Assembly (NCBI RefSeq): GCF_000017685.1 | Contig: NC_010602.1 | Span: forward strand, 3,359,001 to 3,423,000 | Direction: 5' to 3' | DNA: 64,000 nucleotides | Source of the DNA: Leptospira biflexa serovar Patoc strain 'Patoc 1 (Paris)' | GTDB taxonomy: Bacteria > Spirochaetota > Leptospiria > Leptospirales > Leptospiraceae | Translations under genes and position numbers: made by a program | Shown here: positions 46,198 to 55,146 of the stretch, piece by piece | How positions within the stretch are numbered: the stretch's first letter is position 1 | Layout of the letters: each line of letters opens with the position of its first letter | The notes under the pieces: model-generated | Told to the model about the DNA's origin: nothing | The model's database searches: none | The model's input: the letters and a program-made list of their open reading frames with translations, nothing else

Positions 46198-47234
46198 AAG
46201 CCGCCGTATTACCTTCGGGATCGAGATCCCTAGAAATCCAAGAATTAGACCTTCCACCACTCCCACCAAACCAAGTCAAGGTGAAAGTAAAAGCATGTGG
46301 GATCTGCGGATCAGACATTCATTTCATTTTACATGGAAAAATGAAGGCCACGTATTCTCCTTGTGTACCTGGTCACGAAACTTCAGGAGTTGTCGCAGAG
46401 ATTGGAGACCAAGTCACTAAATTTAAATTAGGTGACCGAGTGGTAGTGAGTGCGGGGACATCTTGCGGAAAATGCAAACATTGTTTGGCAGGAAGAGAAA
46501 ATCTTTGCGAAAATATCGGCGTCATTGGGTTCAACCAAAGAGGAGGATTTGCAGAATTCATCCAAACAGAAGAAAGGTACCTTCATTTATTACCAGAAGA
46601 AATTCCGTTTGCCGAGGGAGCCATCCTTGCTGATGCCGTATCCACTCCCTACCATGCTATCAAATACCAAGGTGAATTAAAAGCAGGCGAATCGGTGGCC
46701 ATCATCGGATGTGGTGGACTCGGAATCCATGCAGTGGCAATTGCTAAAGCCCTTGGAGCGGCAAAAATTTATGCCATAGATATTGATAGTGGAAGTTTAG
46801 AAAATGCAAAAGCATATGGTGCCGACGAACTAATATTAGTCGAAAAGAATATGCAAGTTGGGAAAGTTTTAAAAGAAAAGTCGGGTGGGATCGATCTATT
46901 ATGCGACTTTACTGGTTACATGCCAAATATTGAAAGTAGTGTTCGTGCCATGAACCGAGGAGGAAGGATTGTCCTTGTGGGGATTGGAAGGAATAAACTC
47001 GAAATCCCGATGCCATTTTTTCTTATCGAAAGGCAAATCCGAATCACAGGGTCTTATGGTTCGGATCGACGGGCCATTCCAGAACTCATCCAACTCTATC
47101 AGGAAAAAAAATTGAATCTCACTAAATCCATCAGTGGGATTCATAAACTGGAAGATACGAACGAATTCTTACATGCGTTAGAAGAAAAAAAAGGGAATCC
47201 CATTCGTTTCATCATCAACCCTGAGTTATCATAA
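46194..47234 (+). CDS. Zinc-dependent alcohol dehydrogenase
   Basis: 346 aa, normal MDR length. Catalytic zinc: CGICGSDIHFI and PGHETSGVV. Structural zinc: SCGKCKHCLAGRENLC, all four Cys present. NAD site: VAIIGCGGLGIHAVAIAKAL with Asp in AIDID, suggesting NAD(H). Resembles threonine/sorbitol-type dehydrogenases. Contrast with the other MDR at 42.6 kb, which lacks the structural zinc site. Substrate unassigned. Confidence 0.9.
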   Translation: MKAAVLPSGSRSLEIQELDLPPLPPNQVKVKVKACGICGSDIHFILHGKMKATYSPCVPGHETSGVVAEIGDQVTKFKLGDRVVVSAGTSCGKCKHCLAGRENLCENIGVIGFNQRGGFAEFIQTEERYLHLLPEEIPFAEGAILADAVSTPYHAIKYQGELKAGESVAIIGCGGLGIHAVAIAKALGAAKIYAIDIDSGSLENAKAYGADELILVEKNMQVGKVLKEKSGGIDLLCDFTGYMPNIESSVRAMNRGGRIVLVGIGRNKLEIPMPFFLIERQIRITGSYGSDRRAIPELIQLYQEKKLNLTKSISGIHKLEDTNEFLHALEEKKGNPIRFIINPELS

Positions 47235-47346
47235 AAACGAAACGAATCACTTTTTTTTGTCCTAGTCGAAGGACATCGACATAGGAACAACATGTTTTGT
47301 CTGATACCATCTGTTGTAGATTGGGAAACCTTTGTTTCCATTGACT

Positions 47347-49299
47347 TTATTTGATTTCGACCATCAAAAAACTTAAGTCATCCATTTGGTGCCTCCATCC
47401 ATTGGAAAACCGAAAGAGCGTATCTTGTAAGATGGAAGACAAATCCTGAAGACTGTGGAAACGATATTCCCATAACAAGGATTTGAGTCTTTCTTCCCCA
47501 AAACTTTCCCCTTCTGCATTCAATAGATCAAAAATTCCATCCGTATAGAGTAAAATTTTATCCTTCGGTTGGATATTGATGGTTTCTTCCGCATAGGCTT
47601 GGTGAGAAAAAAGACCCAATGGTTTTCCTTTGGCAGTGAGTTGTTGCACTTCTTTTTCAGAATTCCGAATTAGAAAAAAACTTGGGTGTCCTGCATTACT
47701 AAATGTAATCGTATAAGATTCTGTATCAATGAAGAGATACGATGCAGTGATGAACAAATTTTTCGTTTTTCCGACTAAATGTCGGTTCATCAAATGAAAA
47801 ACCCTTGCTGGAAATTGTAAATATGGACCAGCTCCGACAAAGGCCATCTTAGACATAGCGGCAACCATCGCAGAAGAAATTCCATGTCCCGAAACATCGG
47901 CAATGAGGAAGGCCCAATTTCCCATACTATCTTTGGTATGATCAAAGTAATCTCCGCCAACCGACTCTAAATTCTGAGAAAATCCAATGATTCGAATTTT
48001 ATCGTCTTCATTGTATTTGGAAGACAATAAAGATTTTTGTAATGCATGAGCCAAGGCTAAGTCTTTGTCAATTTGGATGAGCCTTTGTAATTCCTTGTTT
48101 TTGGTTCTCAACTCTGCATTCATTCGATTGATGGAGTGTAATAGTTCAAGGTAGTGTTTGAATACATAATATCCGAAAAAACCTAACATCAGAAAAAATC
48201 CGTAGTGGATGATTCTAATCTGTTGATGTATCACCTCCAAATCTACCAAGGTATCATGAAGGCCTGCAACTACGATGATCAATATACCAATGATAATCTC
48301 TCTGAGTTTACGATTCCCTTTCATAAAAACATAAACAGATGCAAATATCGCAACAAAAGCCTCCAATACAACAATCCAATTATATCCTTCTTCACTATTT
48401 AAAAACGATATTCCATTTTCATAATTTCGAAAGATCGAAACAAAAAATACAATGACGTGTAATGTCGCGATGAATTTAAATAAATTGCGAAAGAATGGAG
48501 GAAACACACTGATCAAAAATAATAACAAAGCAAAAGGAAAAAATGTAAAATTAAGAAACGTAAGAGGAACAATATAATACGCATATTGGCGAAGTGAAAA
48601 CCCAACAAAACCATTCAATGCTTCTATAAGTGATGCAGATAATAACAAAATGGAAAAATTTAGAAAGATCATCTCCTTTCTACGTAGAAAATAAAATCCC
48701 ATAAAAATAAACGATAACACAAGCAATATGGGTGCAAAAAATGTTTTGGAAAAATTTTCCATAAACAAATCGATGAGTGCTTGCGAATGATTTTTAAAAA
48801 TCACATCATGATCAATTCCAATATATCCTTCGTAAATAGATTGGAATTGAATGTATATTGATCCTTTTGGATCGGAATTTAATGGAATCAAATGTGGATA
48901 AATGAAATCAGAAACATCAGATTGGTAAACAATCTCTTTCCCTTGGAATACTTTAAATCTTTCTAACGCAATCTCAGAATACAAAATGGGACTTTGTAAT
49001 TGTCTGATGAACTGATCACTAAATTTAAGGTATAAATATTCTTTTTCCTTTTTTTTAAATCCAAGAGATTTGGAAGGAATTGGAATCCATTTTTCTTGCA
49101 ATATACTTTCTGGGTCTAAAATTTCTTCCTCGGACCAATAATAATATCTGTCGATCAAATACACAGATTGTTGTAATTGGCTTTCTTGATTGTTTTCAGA
49201 ATGCAGGTCAAAACAGCTTTGAAAGGATAAAATCGAAATTAAAAAAAGAACAAATTGAATCTTAATTAGAATGAATTTATATGATTTGACTTCTTTCAA
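47347..49299 (-). CDS. 7TMR-DISM SpoIIE-type PP2C phosphatase
   Basis: 650 aa from TTG at 49299, preferred because AGGA lies ~9 bases upstream; a GTG at 49347 would run into the divergent gene. A signal segment with Cys (LSFQSC) precedes a 7TMR-DISM extracellular domain, followed by seven membrane helices, a short coiled coil (MNAELRTKNKELQRLIQID), and a SpoIIE/PP2C domain: LESVGGDYFDH, FLIADVSGHGISSAMVAAM, NAGHPSFF, LYTDGIFDLLNAEGE, and a final DDLSF. It would sense an envelope ligand and dephosphorylate a STAS-type partner. Confidence 0.92.
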   Translation of the reverse strand: MKEVKSYKFILIKIQFVLFLISILSFQSCFDLHSENNQESQLQQSVYLIDRYYYWSEEEILDPESILQEKWIPIPSKSLGFKKKEKEYLYLKFSDQFIRQLQSPILYSEIALERFKVFQGKEIVYQSDVSDFIYPHLIPLNSDPKGSIYIQFQSIYEGYIGIDHDVIFKNHSQALIDLFMENFSKTFFAPILLVLSFIFMGFYFLRRKEMIFLNFSILLLSASLIEALNGFVGFSLRQYAYYIVPLTFLNFTFFPFALLLFLISVFPPFFRNLFKFIATLHVIVFFVSIFRNYENGISFLNSEEGYNWIVVLEAFVAIFASVYVFMKGNRKLREIIIGILIIVVAGLHDTLVDLEVIHQQIRIIHYGFFLMLGFFGYYVFKHYLELLHSINRMNAELRTKNKELQRLIQIDKDLALAHALQKSLLSSKYNEDDKIRIIGFSQNLESVGGDYFDHTKDSMGNWAFLIADVSGHGISSAMVAAMSKMAFVGAGPYLQFPARVFHLMNRHLVGKTKNLFITASYLFIDTESYTITFSNAGHPSFFLIRNSEKEVQQLTAKGKPLGLFSHQAYAEETINIQPKDKILLYTDGIFDLLNAEGESFGEERLKSLLWEYRFHSLQDLSSILQDTLFRFSNGWRHQMDDLSFLMVEIK

Positions 49300-49336
49300 T
49301 TTGATTGTTCCTATTGGAAAAGCAGGATTACGTTCA

Positions 49337-49633
49337 ATGAATCGCACTCGATTCCAATCACTTTTTTACCTACTCCCTTTCCTATTATTGTCTCTTTCCA
49401 CAATCGTGGCACAAGAGTCTAAAACACCCCAAGAGATCTTCAAAGAAGATAAAATGGAATGTTATTCGATTGCAACAGAGATCGATGGCCAAGAATACCA
49501 ACAGTCTCTCAAATGCATTTCGCAAGATTCCATTTGTTATATCATCCAAGGATTTGCAATGAGTTGTATTCCCAGGTCTGGTCGGTATCCATCTGAACTG
49601 CCCAACCTAACTCCGAAACCAACCCAACCATAA
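49337..49633 (+). CDS. Small secreted hypothetical protein
   Basis: 98 aa from the ATG at 49337, with AGGA about 9 bases before it. Signal peptide LFYLLPFLLLSLSTIVAQ. The mature part is ~75 residues with four cysteines (MECYS, LKCIS, SICYI, MSCIP) that may form two disulfides, and a Pro-rich tail. No family recognised. Only ~37 bp separate it from the divergent phosphatase start. It is followed 18 bases later by a nitronate monooxygenase gene. Confidence 0.6.
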   Translation: MNRTRFQSLFYLLPFLLLSLSTIVAQESKTPQEIFKEDKMECYSIATEIDGQEYQQSLKCISQDSICYIIQGFAMSCIPRSGRYPSELPNLTPKPTQP

Positions 49634-49651
49634 TCGTATAACAGGAGATTT

Positions 49652-50593
49652 ATGAAAATCAAAACAAAAATCAGTGAAATGCTAAAAATTGATCTACCGA
49701 TCATCGCAGCACCCATGTTCCTCGTCTCCTATCCGGAGTTAGTAGTAGCCGTTTCGGAAGCAGGTGGAATTGGTTGTTTTCCTTCCCTCAATTACCGGAC
49801 CCCCGAACAATTACGCGAAGGAATCCTCGAAATTCGTTCCAAAACCAAAAAACCAATCGGTGTGAATTTGATCCTCCATAAGGAACATAATCCTAATTGG
49901 GCCAAACAATTTGAAGTTGTTATGGACTTAAAAGTAGAGCTAATCATTACAAGTCTTGGTACCCCTCGCACCATTGCCAAAGAAATCAAAGCCAATGGAT
50001 CTTCTTTGTTCTGTGATGTAACAACATTAAAACACGCAAACATTGTCGCTAAGTCTGGTGCAGATGCGCTCATTGCCGTATCACAAGGTGCGGGTGGTCA
50101 TGCTGGAGCCATTACCCCTTTTGCACTCATACCATATCTTAAAAAAGAAACAGGTCTTCCTGTCATTGCCGCTGGAGCCATTTCCAATGGTTCACAAATG
50201 GCCGCTGCCTTATCTCTCGGAGCAGATGCAGTGTACATTGGAACTCGCTTCATCGCCACTCCAGAATCACGTGCGCAAAACGAATACAAACAAATGTTAA
50301 TTGATTCAAGTCCAGATGAGATTGTTTATACCGAAAAAATTTCTGGGATTCCTGCCAATTGGTTGGCAAAGTCTGTAGAAAAGTCCCCTGATATTTTAGA
50401 AGACAGTCCTAAAAAAATTGCGGCAGGTCATGCAGGTGGCGAACAAGCGATTGAACAAGAATACAAACGTTGGCGAGACATTTGGTCTGCAGGGCAAGGT
50501 GTTGCTCAGATCGAAGAAGTCAAACCTGCAGGTGAAATTGTAAAAGAAATTGCGAACGAATACCTAAATACAATCAATTCACTTCCTCGCTAA
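49652..50593 (+). CDS. Nitronate monooxygenase family (NMO/NPD) flavoprotein
   Basis: 313 aa FMN-dependent TIM barrel. Seen: LPIIAAPMFLVSYPELVVAV, SEAGGIGCFPSLNYRT, VSQGAGGHAGAI (active-site His), PVIAAGAISNGSQMAAALSL and GADAVYIGTRF (FMN phosphate binding). Oxidises nitronates or related compounds; some members are enoyl reductases. ATG with AGGAGA upstream. Ends at a strong terminator. Confidence 0.9.
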   Translation: MKIKTKISEMLKIDLPIIAAPMFLVSYPELVVAVSEAGGIGCFPSLNYRTPEQLREGILEIRSKTKKPIGVNLILHKEHNPNWAKQFEVVMDLKVELIITSLGTPRTIAKEIKANGSSLFCDVTTLKHANIVAKSGADALIAVSQGAGGHAGAITPFALIPYLKKETGLPVIAAGAISNGSQMAAALSLGADAVYIGTRFIATPESRAQNEYKQMLIDSSPDEIVYTEKISGIPANWLAKSVEKSPDILEDSPKKIAAGHAGGEQAIEQEYKRWRDIWSAGQGVAQIEEVKPAGEIVKEIANEYLNTINSLPR

Positions 50594-50610
50594 ATTCGCT
50601 AAACAAATGT

Positions 50611-50648
50611 AATGCGAATCTTATTTAAATAAAGATTCGCATTTTTTT
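50611..50648. terminator. Rho-independent terminator
   Basis: AATGCGAATCTTATTT (50611-50626) pairs with the following AAATAAAGATTCGCATT with only one bulged base, then a run of seven Ts. It ends the nitronate monooxygenase unit on the plus strand and also fits as terminator for the convergent DsbD-type operon. Confidence 0.85.
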
Positions 50649-50650
50649 AC

Positions 50651-51961
50651 TCATTCATTATTTTTTTGCAATTTTCGAATGGTTTCGATCATTCCTTTGG
50701 TATCCAAATAATCATTGGATTTATATAACATTTTTCCGTTTGGACTTAGGATCAAAAAGAAAGGTAATCCTATCTTTAATTCAGGATAATTTGGATCGTT
50801 CACAAATTCCTCGAAGATGGGATCAGTATCATACACCTTCCATAAAACAACATTTTGAAACGTCTGATTCAATTCCTGATGGGAGAGAGTCAGCTTTTGA
50901 AATTCCTTACAATTGGTACACCAATCCGCATAAAAATCAATAAAGATGGGCAGATTCTTATCTTGAGCTAATTGAAACGCATCGTTTTTGTTACGGTACC
51001 AAACTAAATTCCCATGCTCTTCTTTTTGGATTGTTGATTCGCTCATTCGATTCCCCATCGAAATTCCAGGTCCCAATTTGAGAATGGAATGGGTTAGGAT
51101 TAAGAATAAAAAGAGAAATCCAGTGATGGCAAAAATTTGAAACAGAGAATGTTTCATCCTTTCGCTATGGGTACCTTCTTTATTGAGAAGGTATAAAAAG
51201 ACTAAGGAAGTGGTCCATAAGAAGTAAACTTTTGCACTTAGGCCAGAATCAAATCCCCATAAGAGGAAGGCTTTTTCCAGATACGTATAGGAAAAATAAA
51301 AGATGAGTATGGCAAGAACCCATTGAACATACTTCATCCATTTCCCAGATTTTGGTAAGGAAAGTCCAAAGACTCCAATCATCAAAAAGGGAATGCCAAG
51401 ACCCATTCCAAAAACAAACATTTTAAATGAGGTAAATAAAATTGGTACGATTTTAAAGCCTTCCGTTTGGTAGGTGACCAATTGTACCAAAATGGAGACA
51501 ACAACGGGTCCCACACATGGGGATGATAGTAATCCCGCTCCCATTCCTAAAAAGAATGTATTCGCATAATTGACGTTAACTGAATTTTTCAAGTCTCCAG
51601 AAAAAAATGGAAAGTATAGATACTCGGCAACACTAAGCCCCAAAACAAATAACAAAATCGAAAGCACCAATTGAGTTTCTGGATAACGTAAAAAGGAATT
51701 GAATACACCTCCGCTCACACCCGCAATCAATCCGAAAATGGCATACATGAGAGCCAGGCCAAAATAATACACAAGCGGATGGGCCCATTTGTGTTTGGCA
51801 ACACGTGTTTTTAAAATGCCAGCAGTGATGGGATACAATGGGTACACACAAGGGAGTAACCCCGACAATAACCCACCGAGAGCTAAAAAGAATACAGTCG
51901 CAATGGAAAAATGCCCCGAGGACAATTGGGATTCAATGAAGGTTTGGATTTCAGAAAACAT
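50651..51961 (-). CDS. DsbD/CcdA-type thiol:disulfide transporter with C-terminal thioredoxin domain
   Basis: 436 aa. The TM core has the two CcdA cysteines in GLLSGLLPCVYPLYP and SSPCVGPVVVSILVQ. After about eight membrane segments comes a periplasmic thioredoxin-like domain with FYADWCTNCKEFQKL (CxxC). It moves reducing power from cytoplasmic thioredoxin to periplasmic thiols, as needed for c-type haem attachment. The N-terminal alpha domain of full DsbD is missing. It follows an outer-membrane protein gene and a CXXCH-containing FecR gene, so a role in maturing that protein is plausible. Confidence 0.9.
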   Translation of the reverse strand: MFSEIQTFIESQLSSGHFSIATVFFLALGGLLSGLLPCVYPLYPITAGILKTRVAKHKWAHPLVYYFGLALMYAIFGLIAGVSGGVFNSFLRYPETQLVLSILLFVLGLSVAEYLYFPFFSGDLKNSVNVNYANTFFLGMGAGLLSSPCVGPVVVSILVQLVTYQTEGFKIVPILFTSFKMFVFGMGLGIPFLMIGVFGLSLPKSGKWMKYVQWVLAILIFYFSYTYLEKAFLLWGFDSGLSAKVYFLWTTSLVFLYLLNKEGTHSERMKHSLFQIFAITGFLFLFLILTHSILKLGPGISMGNRMSESTIQKEEHGNLVWYRNKNDAFQLAQDKNLPIFIDFYADWCTNCKEFQKLTLSHQELNQTFQNVVLWKVYDTDPIFEEFVNDPNYPELKIGLPFFLILSPNGKMLYKSNDYLDTKGMIETIRKLQKNNE

Positions 51962-51971
51962 AAACTCTAAC

Positions 51972-53369
51972 TTAGAACGTGGCTGTGGCCTTCAAAACAA
52001 TGCTTCGATCCAATCGTCCAAATTCGGAGATGGGAAATGCCACTGGTTTTGAAAACTGTTCTCTATATTCGACACGATTTGACGACTCTCCGGTACTGTC
52101 TACATACCATTTATTTGGTTCTCCTTTTGTGTCATAGGAGCGTACCTCGGTATAACCTAGAGCAAGCCTAGTCGAAGCCGATAAAAACCACTCTCCAAAG
52201 ATTTGTCGTGACACGTAATACGATTGGTCTGAATAACGCGGTTCGGTCGTTCCTGGTTGGAAACGCACCCAAGGCTCTCGTTCGACAGTTTCCGTGGCTC
52301 TGAGTCCAGGCGATGGACCTCCGGTTGCCACTTCCCCCCGTGCGACCAAACGGAGAGTTCCATTTCCGATTCCCAACCAAAGGTAAGCACCCCGCCCTGT
52401 AGATTCAGGAACCATCACCCCTGGTTGGTAAGGAGACAATCGATCCACAATTTTTCCGCCCAATTGTTTTTTGAACATCCCACCGAGTCCGAAATTGACG
52501 GTGTCCTTCCAAAGGAGGTGAGATTCAATTGCCACCACTTGTTCTTGGTTTAAGGAAACAGGACCTTGCCTTCTTGTGTTCGGATTTCCATCATCCAAAA
52601 GGCATTTTGTTTTTCCTTCGCGGCATTCATCACTCGCATAACCGAAAGCATTCGACGCACGACCAAGAAGATGGAGTCCTGTTTTTAAATTTTCAGTCCA
52701 GGTGGGCTCCCAACCAATTTTCCCAATGACATCATAACCAGTGTTTGTTGTATTTTGAACATTCCGGTAACCTTCTCCATTTACAACCGCTGCCTGCACA
52801 GAAAAAGATTTCCATCGTCCTATATAATTGATTCCTAAATCAACAGGGTCTCTTGCAAAACCAAGGGACTCGAGAGGGGATTTGTCGATGTATCGCCAAT
52901 CATAATTCCCCGACCAAACAGAAAACATATGTGGCAATTCAAACATTCCAAATTGGATTTGGTGTTTGGTGTTGCCGAGTTCAAATGTTTTTGCTAAATT
53001 TGCTCGCCTAACTAAAAATACATATGGATTTTCCTTTGTTCCAGTTCCAACAGAAGTATCATTTGTCAAAGCATCGTTTCTTAAAATTTCGCCCCAAAAT
53101 TCTGCTTTTAACCCTAAATCTTCCCATTCTTTGGAAATGGAAAACATCGTCCAAGGCATCGAAAATCCAGATTTATCGGAGGGAGAGAGATCGGTGGTTC
53201 CGGACGCTTTGTCACGAATCCGTAAGGACGCAGTGGGGGTGATGATGGCACCAAGTTTTAATCCATAGTAGCCATCGGGTTCTTCTTTTTTTGTTGTGAT
53301 TACCTCTTCACCTAATATAGGATAGATGAAGAGGAAAAATAAAACTATAAACCTATAAAAAAAATTCAC
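51972..53369 (-). CDS. Outer-membrane beta-barrel protein
   Basis: 465 aa. Signal peptide FIVLFFLFIYPILG. The rest is rich in alternating strands with aromatic belts (for example GLKLGAIITPTASLRIRD, WGEILRND, GLHLLGRASNAFGYA), and it ends in Phe (KATATF), typical of BAM-assembled barrels. Probably a porin or substrate channel. Overlaps the FecR gene by 4 bases and is followed 10 bases later by the DsbD-type gene. Substrate unknown. Confidence 0.75.
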   Translation of the reverse strand: MNFFYRFIVLFFLFIYPILGEEVITTKKEEPDGYYGLKLGAIITPTASLRIRDKASGTTDLSPSDKSGFSMPWTMFSISKEWEDLGLKAEFWGEILRNDALTNDTSVGTGTKENPYVFLVRRANLAKTFELGNTKHQIQFGMFELPHMFSVWSGNYDWRYIDKSPLESLGFARDPVDLGINYIGRWKSFSVQAAVVNGEGYRNVQNTTNTGYDVIGKIGWEPTWTENLKTGLHLLGRASNAFGYASDECREGKTKCLLDDGNPNTRRQGPVSLNQEQVVAIESHLLWKDTVNFGLGGMFKKQLGGKIVDRLSPYQPGVMVPESTGRGAYLWLGIGNGTLRLVARGEVATGGPSPGLRATETVEREPWVRFQPGTTEPRYSDQSYYVSRQIFGEWFLSASTRLALGYTEVRSYDTKGEPNKWYVDSTGESSNRVEYREQFSKPVAFPISEFGRLDRSIVLKATATF

Positions 53370-54061
53370 TTATTGCCGTACGTTTCATCCGGTGTGAACG
53401 ATTTATCTTCCCAACCAATTGGTTTATGGCATGGAAGGCATCGATTCAACATTGGAAATTCCTTTCTTTTTTCTTTCAAAAGAATTGTAGCACCATCTTT
53501 TGTGATGATATCTTTATATTGTTTTTTTTCTAGTTCTGTGGCTCCTACTTTTTTGGCTCCACCAGTCCCTTTCGCAAAATCCTCACCATTGATATTCACC
53601 AAACCTTCACAAACGCAAGTATAACCCGTTTTTTCTTTTTCTTCGAAAAATACCCCAAAAGCTGTTCCGCGCACTCCTGCAGTCGTTGTTGGTGTGGAAA
53701 CTTCAAAACTTCCTTTTTTAAAATTGTTCACGCGAAACCATGCAGCTCCGTTTTGCACAAACGCTTTCGCCTCTTTTTTATCAGAGTTCCATTCTTTTAA
53801 CGTAAAATCAGTGTTTGGTTGGATTCGAATTTCTGTTTCTTGGTATAAAAAATCAACTTTGGATCCATTGCCCGTTTTGATCCGATCACCTGGTTTGAGC
53901 ACATCATTCACTTTGAGGGTTTTCCAAAGTTTGGAAGTATCAGATGCCGATAAAAAACTCACTTTCCCACGTGTGAAGGTCGCAACTGCAAACTCTTCCG
54001 CAAATAAGGAAACAGTAGTTAGAAGGGAAAAAAGGATGGTTAGAGGGATTTTGAGGCTCAT
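53366..54061 (-). CDS. FecR-domain periplasmic protein with C-terminal CXXCH haem motif
   Basis: 231 aa from the ATG at 54061. Signal peptide with SPase site near SLFAE. FecR-like region: FTRGKVSFLSASDT, DRIKTGNGSKVDFLYQ, and AWFRVNNFKKGSFEVSTP followed by TTTAGVRGTAFGVFF, which is the diagnostic FecR pattern. The last ~40 residues add NRCLPCHKPIGW, a CXXCH c-type haem attachment site. A FecR domain with a haem motif is unusual. First gene of a FecR-barrel-DsbD operon. Confidence 0.8.
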   Translation of the reverse strand: MSLKIPLTILFSLLTTVSLFAEEFAVATFTRGKVSFLSASDTSKLWKTLKVNDVLKPGDRIKTGNGSKVDFLYQETEIRIQPNTDFTLKEWNSDKKEAKAFVQNGAAWFRVNNFKKGSFEVSTPTTTAGVRGTAFGVFFEEKEKTGYTCVCEGLVNINGEDFAKGTGGAKKVGATELEKKQYKDIITKDGATILLKEKRKEFPMLNRCLPCHKPIGWEDKSFTPDETYGNK

Positions 54062-54131
54062 AATCACTCTAACAACCATGTGGAAATAAATTATCAATCA
54101 AAAACTAAAATGGGAGGGAGAAGCAAAGACC

Positions 54132-55055
54132 CTACCAAGGGATGGAAAATCCCAACTGAGACAATTTGTACTCCAATTCCTCACGTTCTCGGCTTTTTTT
54201 AGCGGTTGTGCCTTGGTCGTCCAACATTCCAAGTTGGATCGCTTTTTTAATTGCTCCCTCTTTTCCCGAAACATTCAGTGCTGCGATGATTTCAGTATCA
54301 TATTTGGTGAGGTGGAGGGCACTCAATCGGTAATCCACAAAAGCTTCCCAAGTATGAGGCACCCATTTTTGTACGATTTGTTCACCAATGGTTTTCGCAA
54401 ACAAACGGATTTCCAATTGAGCATGGTCATCCATTCGCAGTGCTAAAAAATGAAGTAAATTGTGCAGGTCAATTTTCCAATAAGCTTCTGTATATGTGGC
54501 AAGTGGGAGGTCTTTTCTTGCCTGTTCGCGTGCCACTCCCATTTCCAAACGTTCATTGTAAATATCATTGGCAAATTTTTGGAACTCTGTTTCTCTCTTT
54601 GTTAGGTGGTCGCCTTTAGATGATTCTAAGTATCCATCACTTCCTTGTTTGTTGCCAACTGATTGCACACGCCATTCACCCGGTAATGTCGTTTGTGCAG
54701 AGTCAATGGCTACGGAATAACGCGTAGAGTATTCATTGACATTTGCCATGCGGTGGCGAATCCATTGGCGCCAAGTATCCATTGGTACTCGTACGTGTAG
54801 CTTGAGTTCGCACATTTCAAAGGGAGTACTGTGTCTGTGGCGCATTAAATACCGAATCAGTCCTCGGTCTTCATTTACCTTTTTTGTTCCTTTTCCGTAC
54901 GAAACGCGTGCCGCCTGAACGATGGATTCATCTGAACCCATATAATCAACGAGTCTGACAAATCCATCATCTAGAATTGGGAATGGTTTTCCTAAAATGG
55001 AGTCTAATTCGGGAACGGATACTCTTGAAATGGATTCGAAATCAGATTGTTGCAT
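54132..55055 (-). CDS. thyX: Flavin-dependent thymidylate synthase
   Basis: 307 aa. Makes dTMP from dUMP using FAD and methylene-THF. The ThyX signature is clear: WIRHRMANVNEYSTRYSVA (RHR then ESxR-like). Other conserved parts: VQAARVSYGKGTK, LMRHRHSTPFEMCELKLHVR, and the late LHNLLHFLALRMDDHAQLEIR. Links to metF and dcd elsewhere in the window by pathway, not by operon. Confidence 0.95.
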   Translation of the reverse strand: MQQSDFESISRVSVPELDSILGKPFPILDDGFVRLVDYMGSDESIVQAARVSYGKGTKKVNEDRGLIRYLMRHRHSTPFEMCELKLHVRVPMDTWRQWIRHRMANVNEYSTRYSVAIDSAQTTLPGEWRVQSVGNKQGSDGYLESSKGDHLTKRETEFQKFANDIYNERLEMGVAREQARKDLPLATYTEAYWKIDLHNLLHFLALRMDDHAQLEIRLFAKTIGEQIVQKWVPHTWEAFVDYRLSALHLTKYDTEIIAALNVSGKEGAIKKAIQLGMLDDQGTTAKKSREREELEYKLSQLGFSIPW

Positions 55056-55146
55056 ATTAGCTTTATTTTTTAGTTCACAGGCATATGAAAAGTCGAAAAT
55101 AGAGTTATAGCGGACAGTAACGGCAGATAAATAGAAAGGATGCTAA

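Noticed and set aside
47259..47274. Hairpin GTCCT/AGGAC between the alcohol dehydrogenase and the phosphatase
   Set aside because: Only 5 bp, with the T-run on the wrong side to terminate either gene; a second hairpin at 47324-47339 also lacks a T-run.
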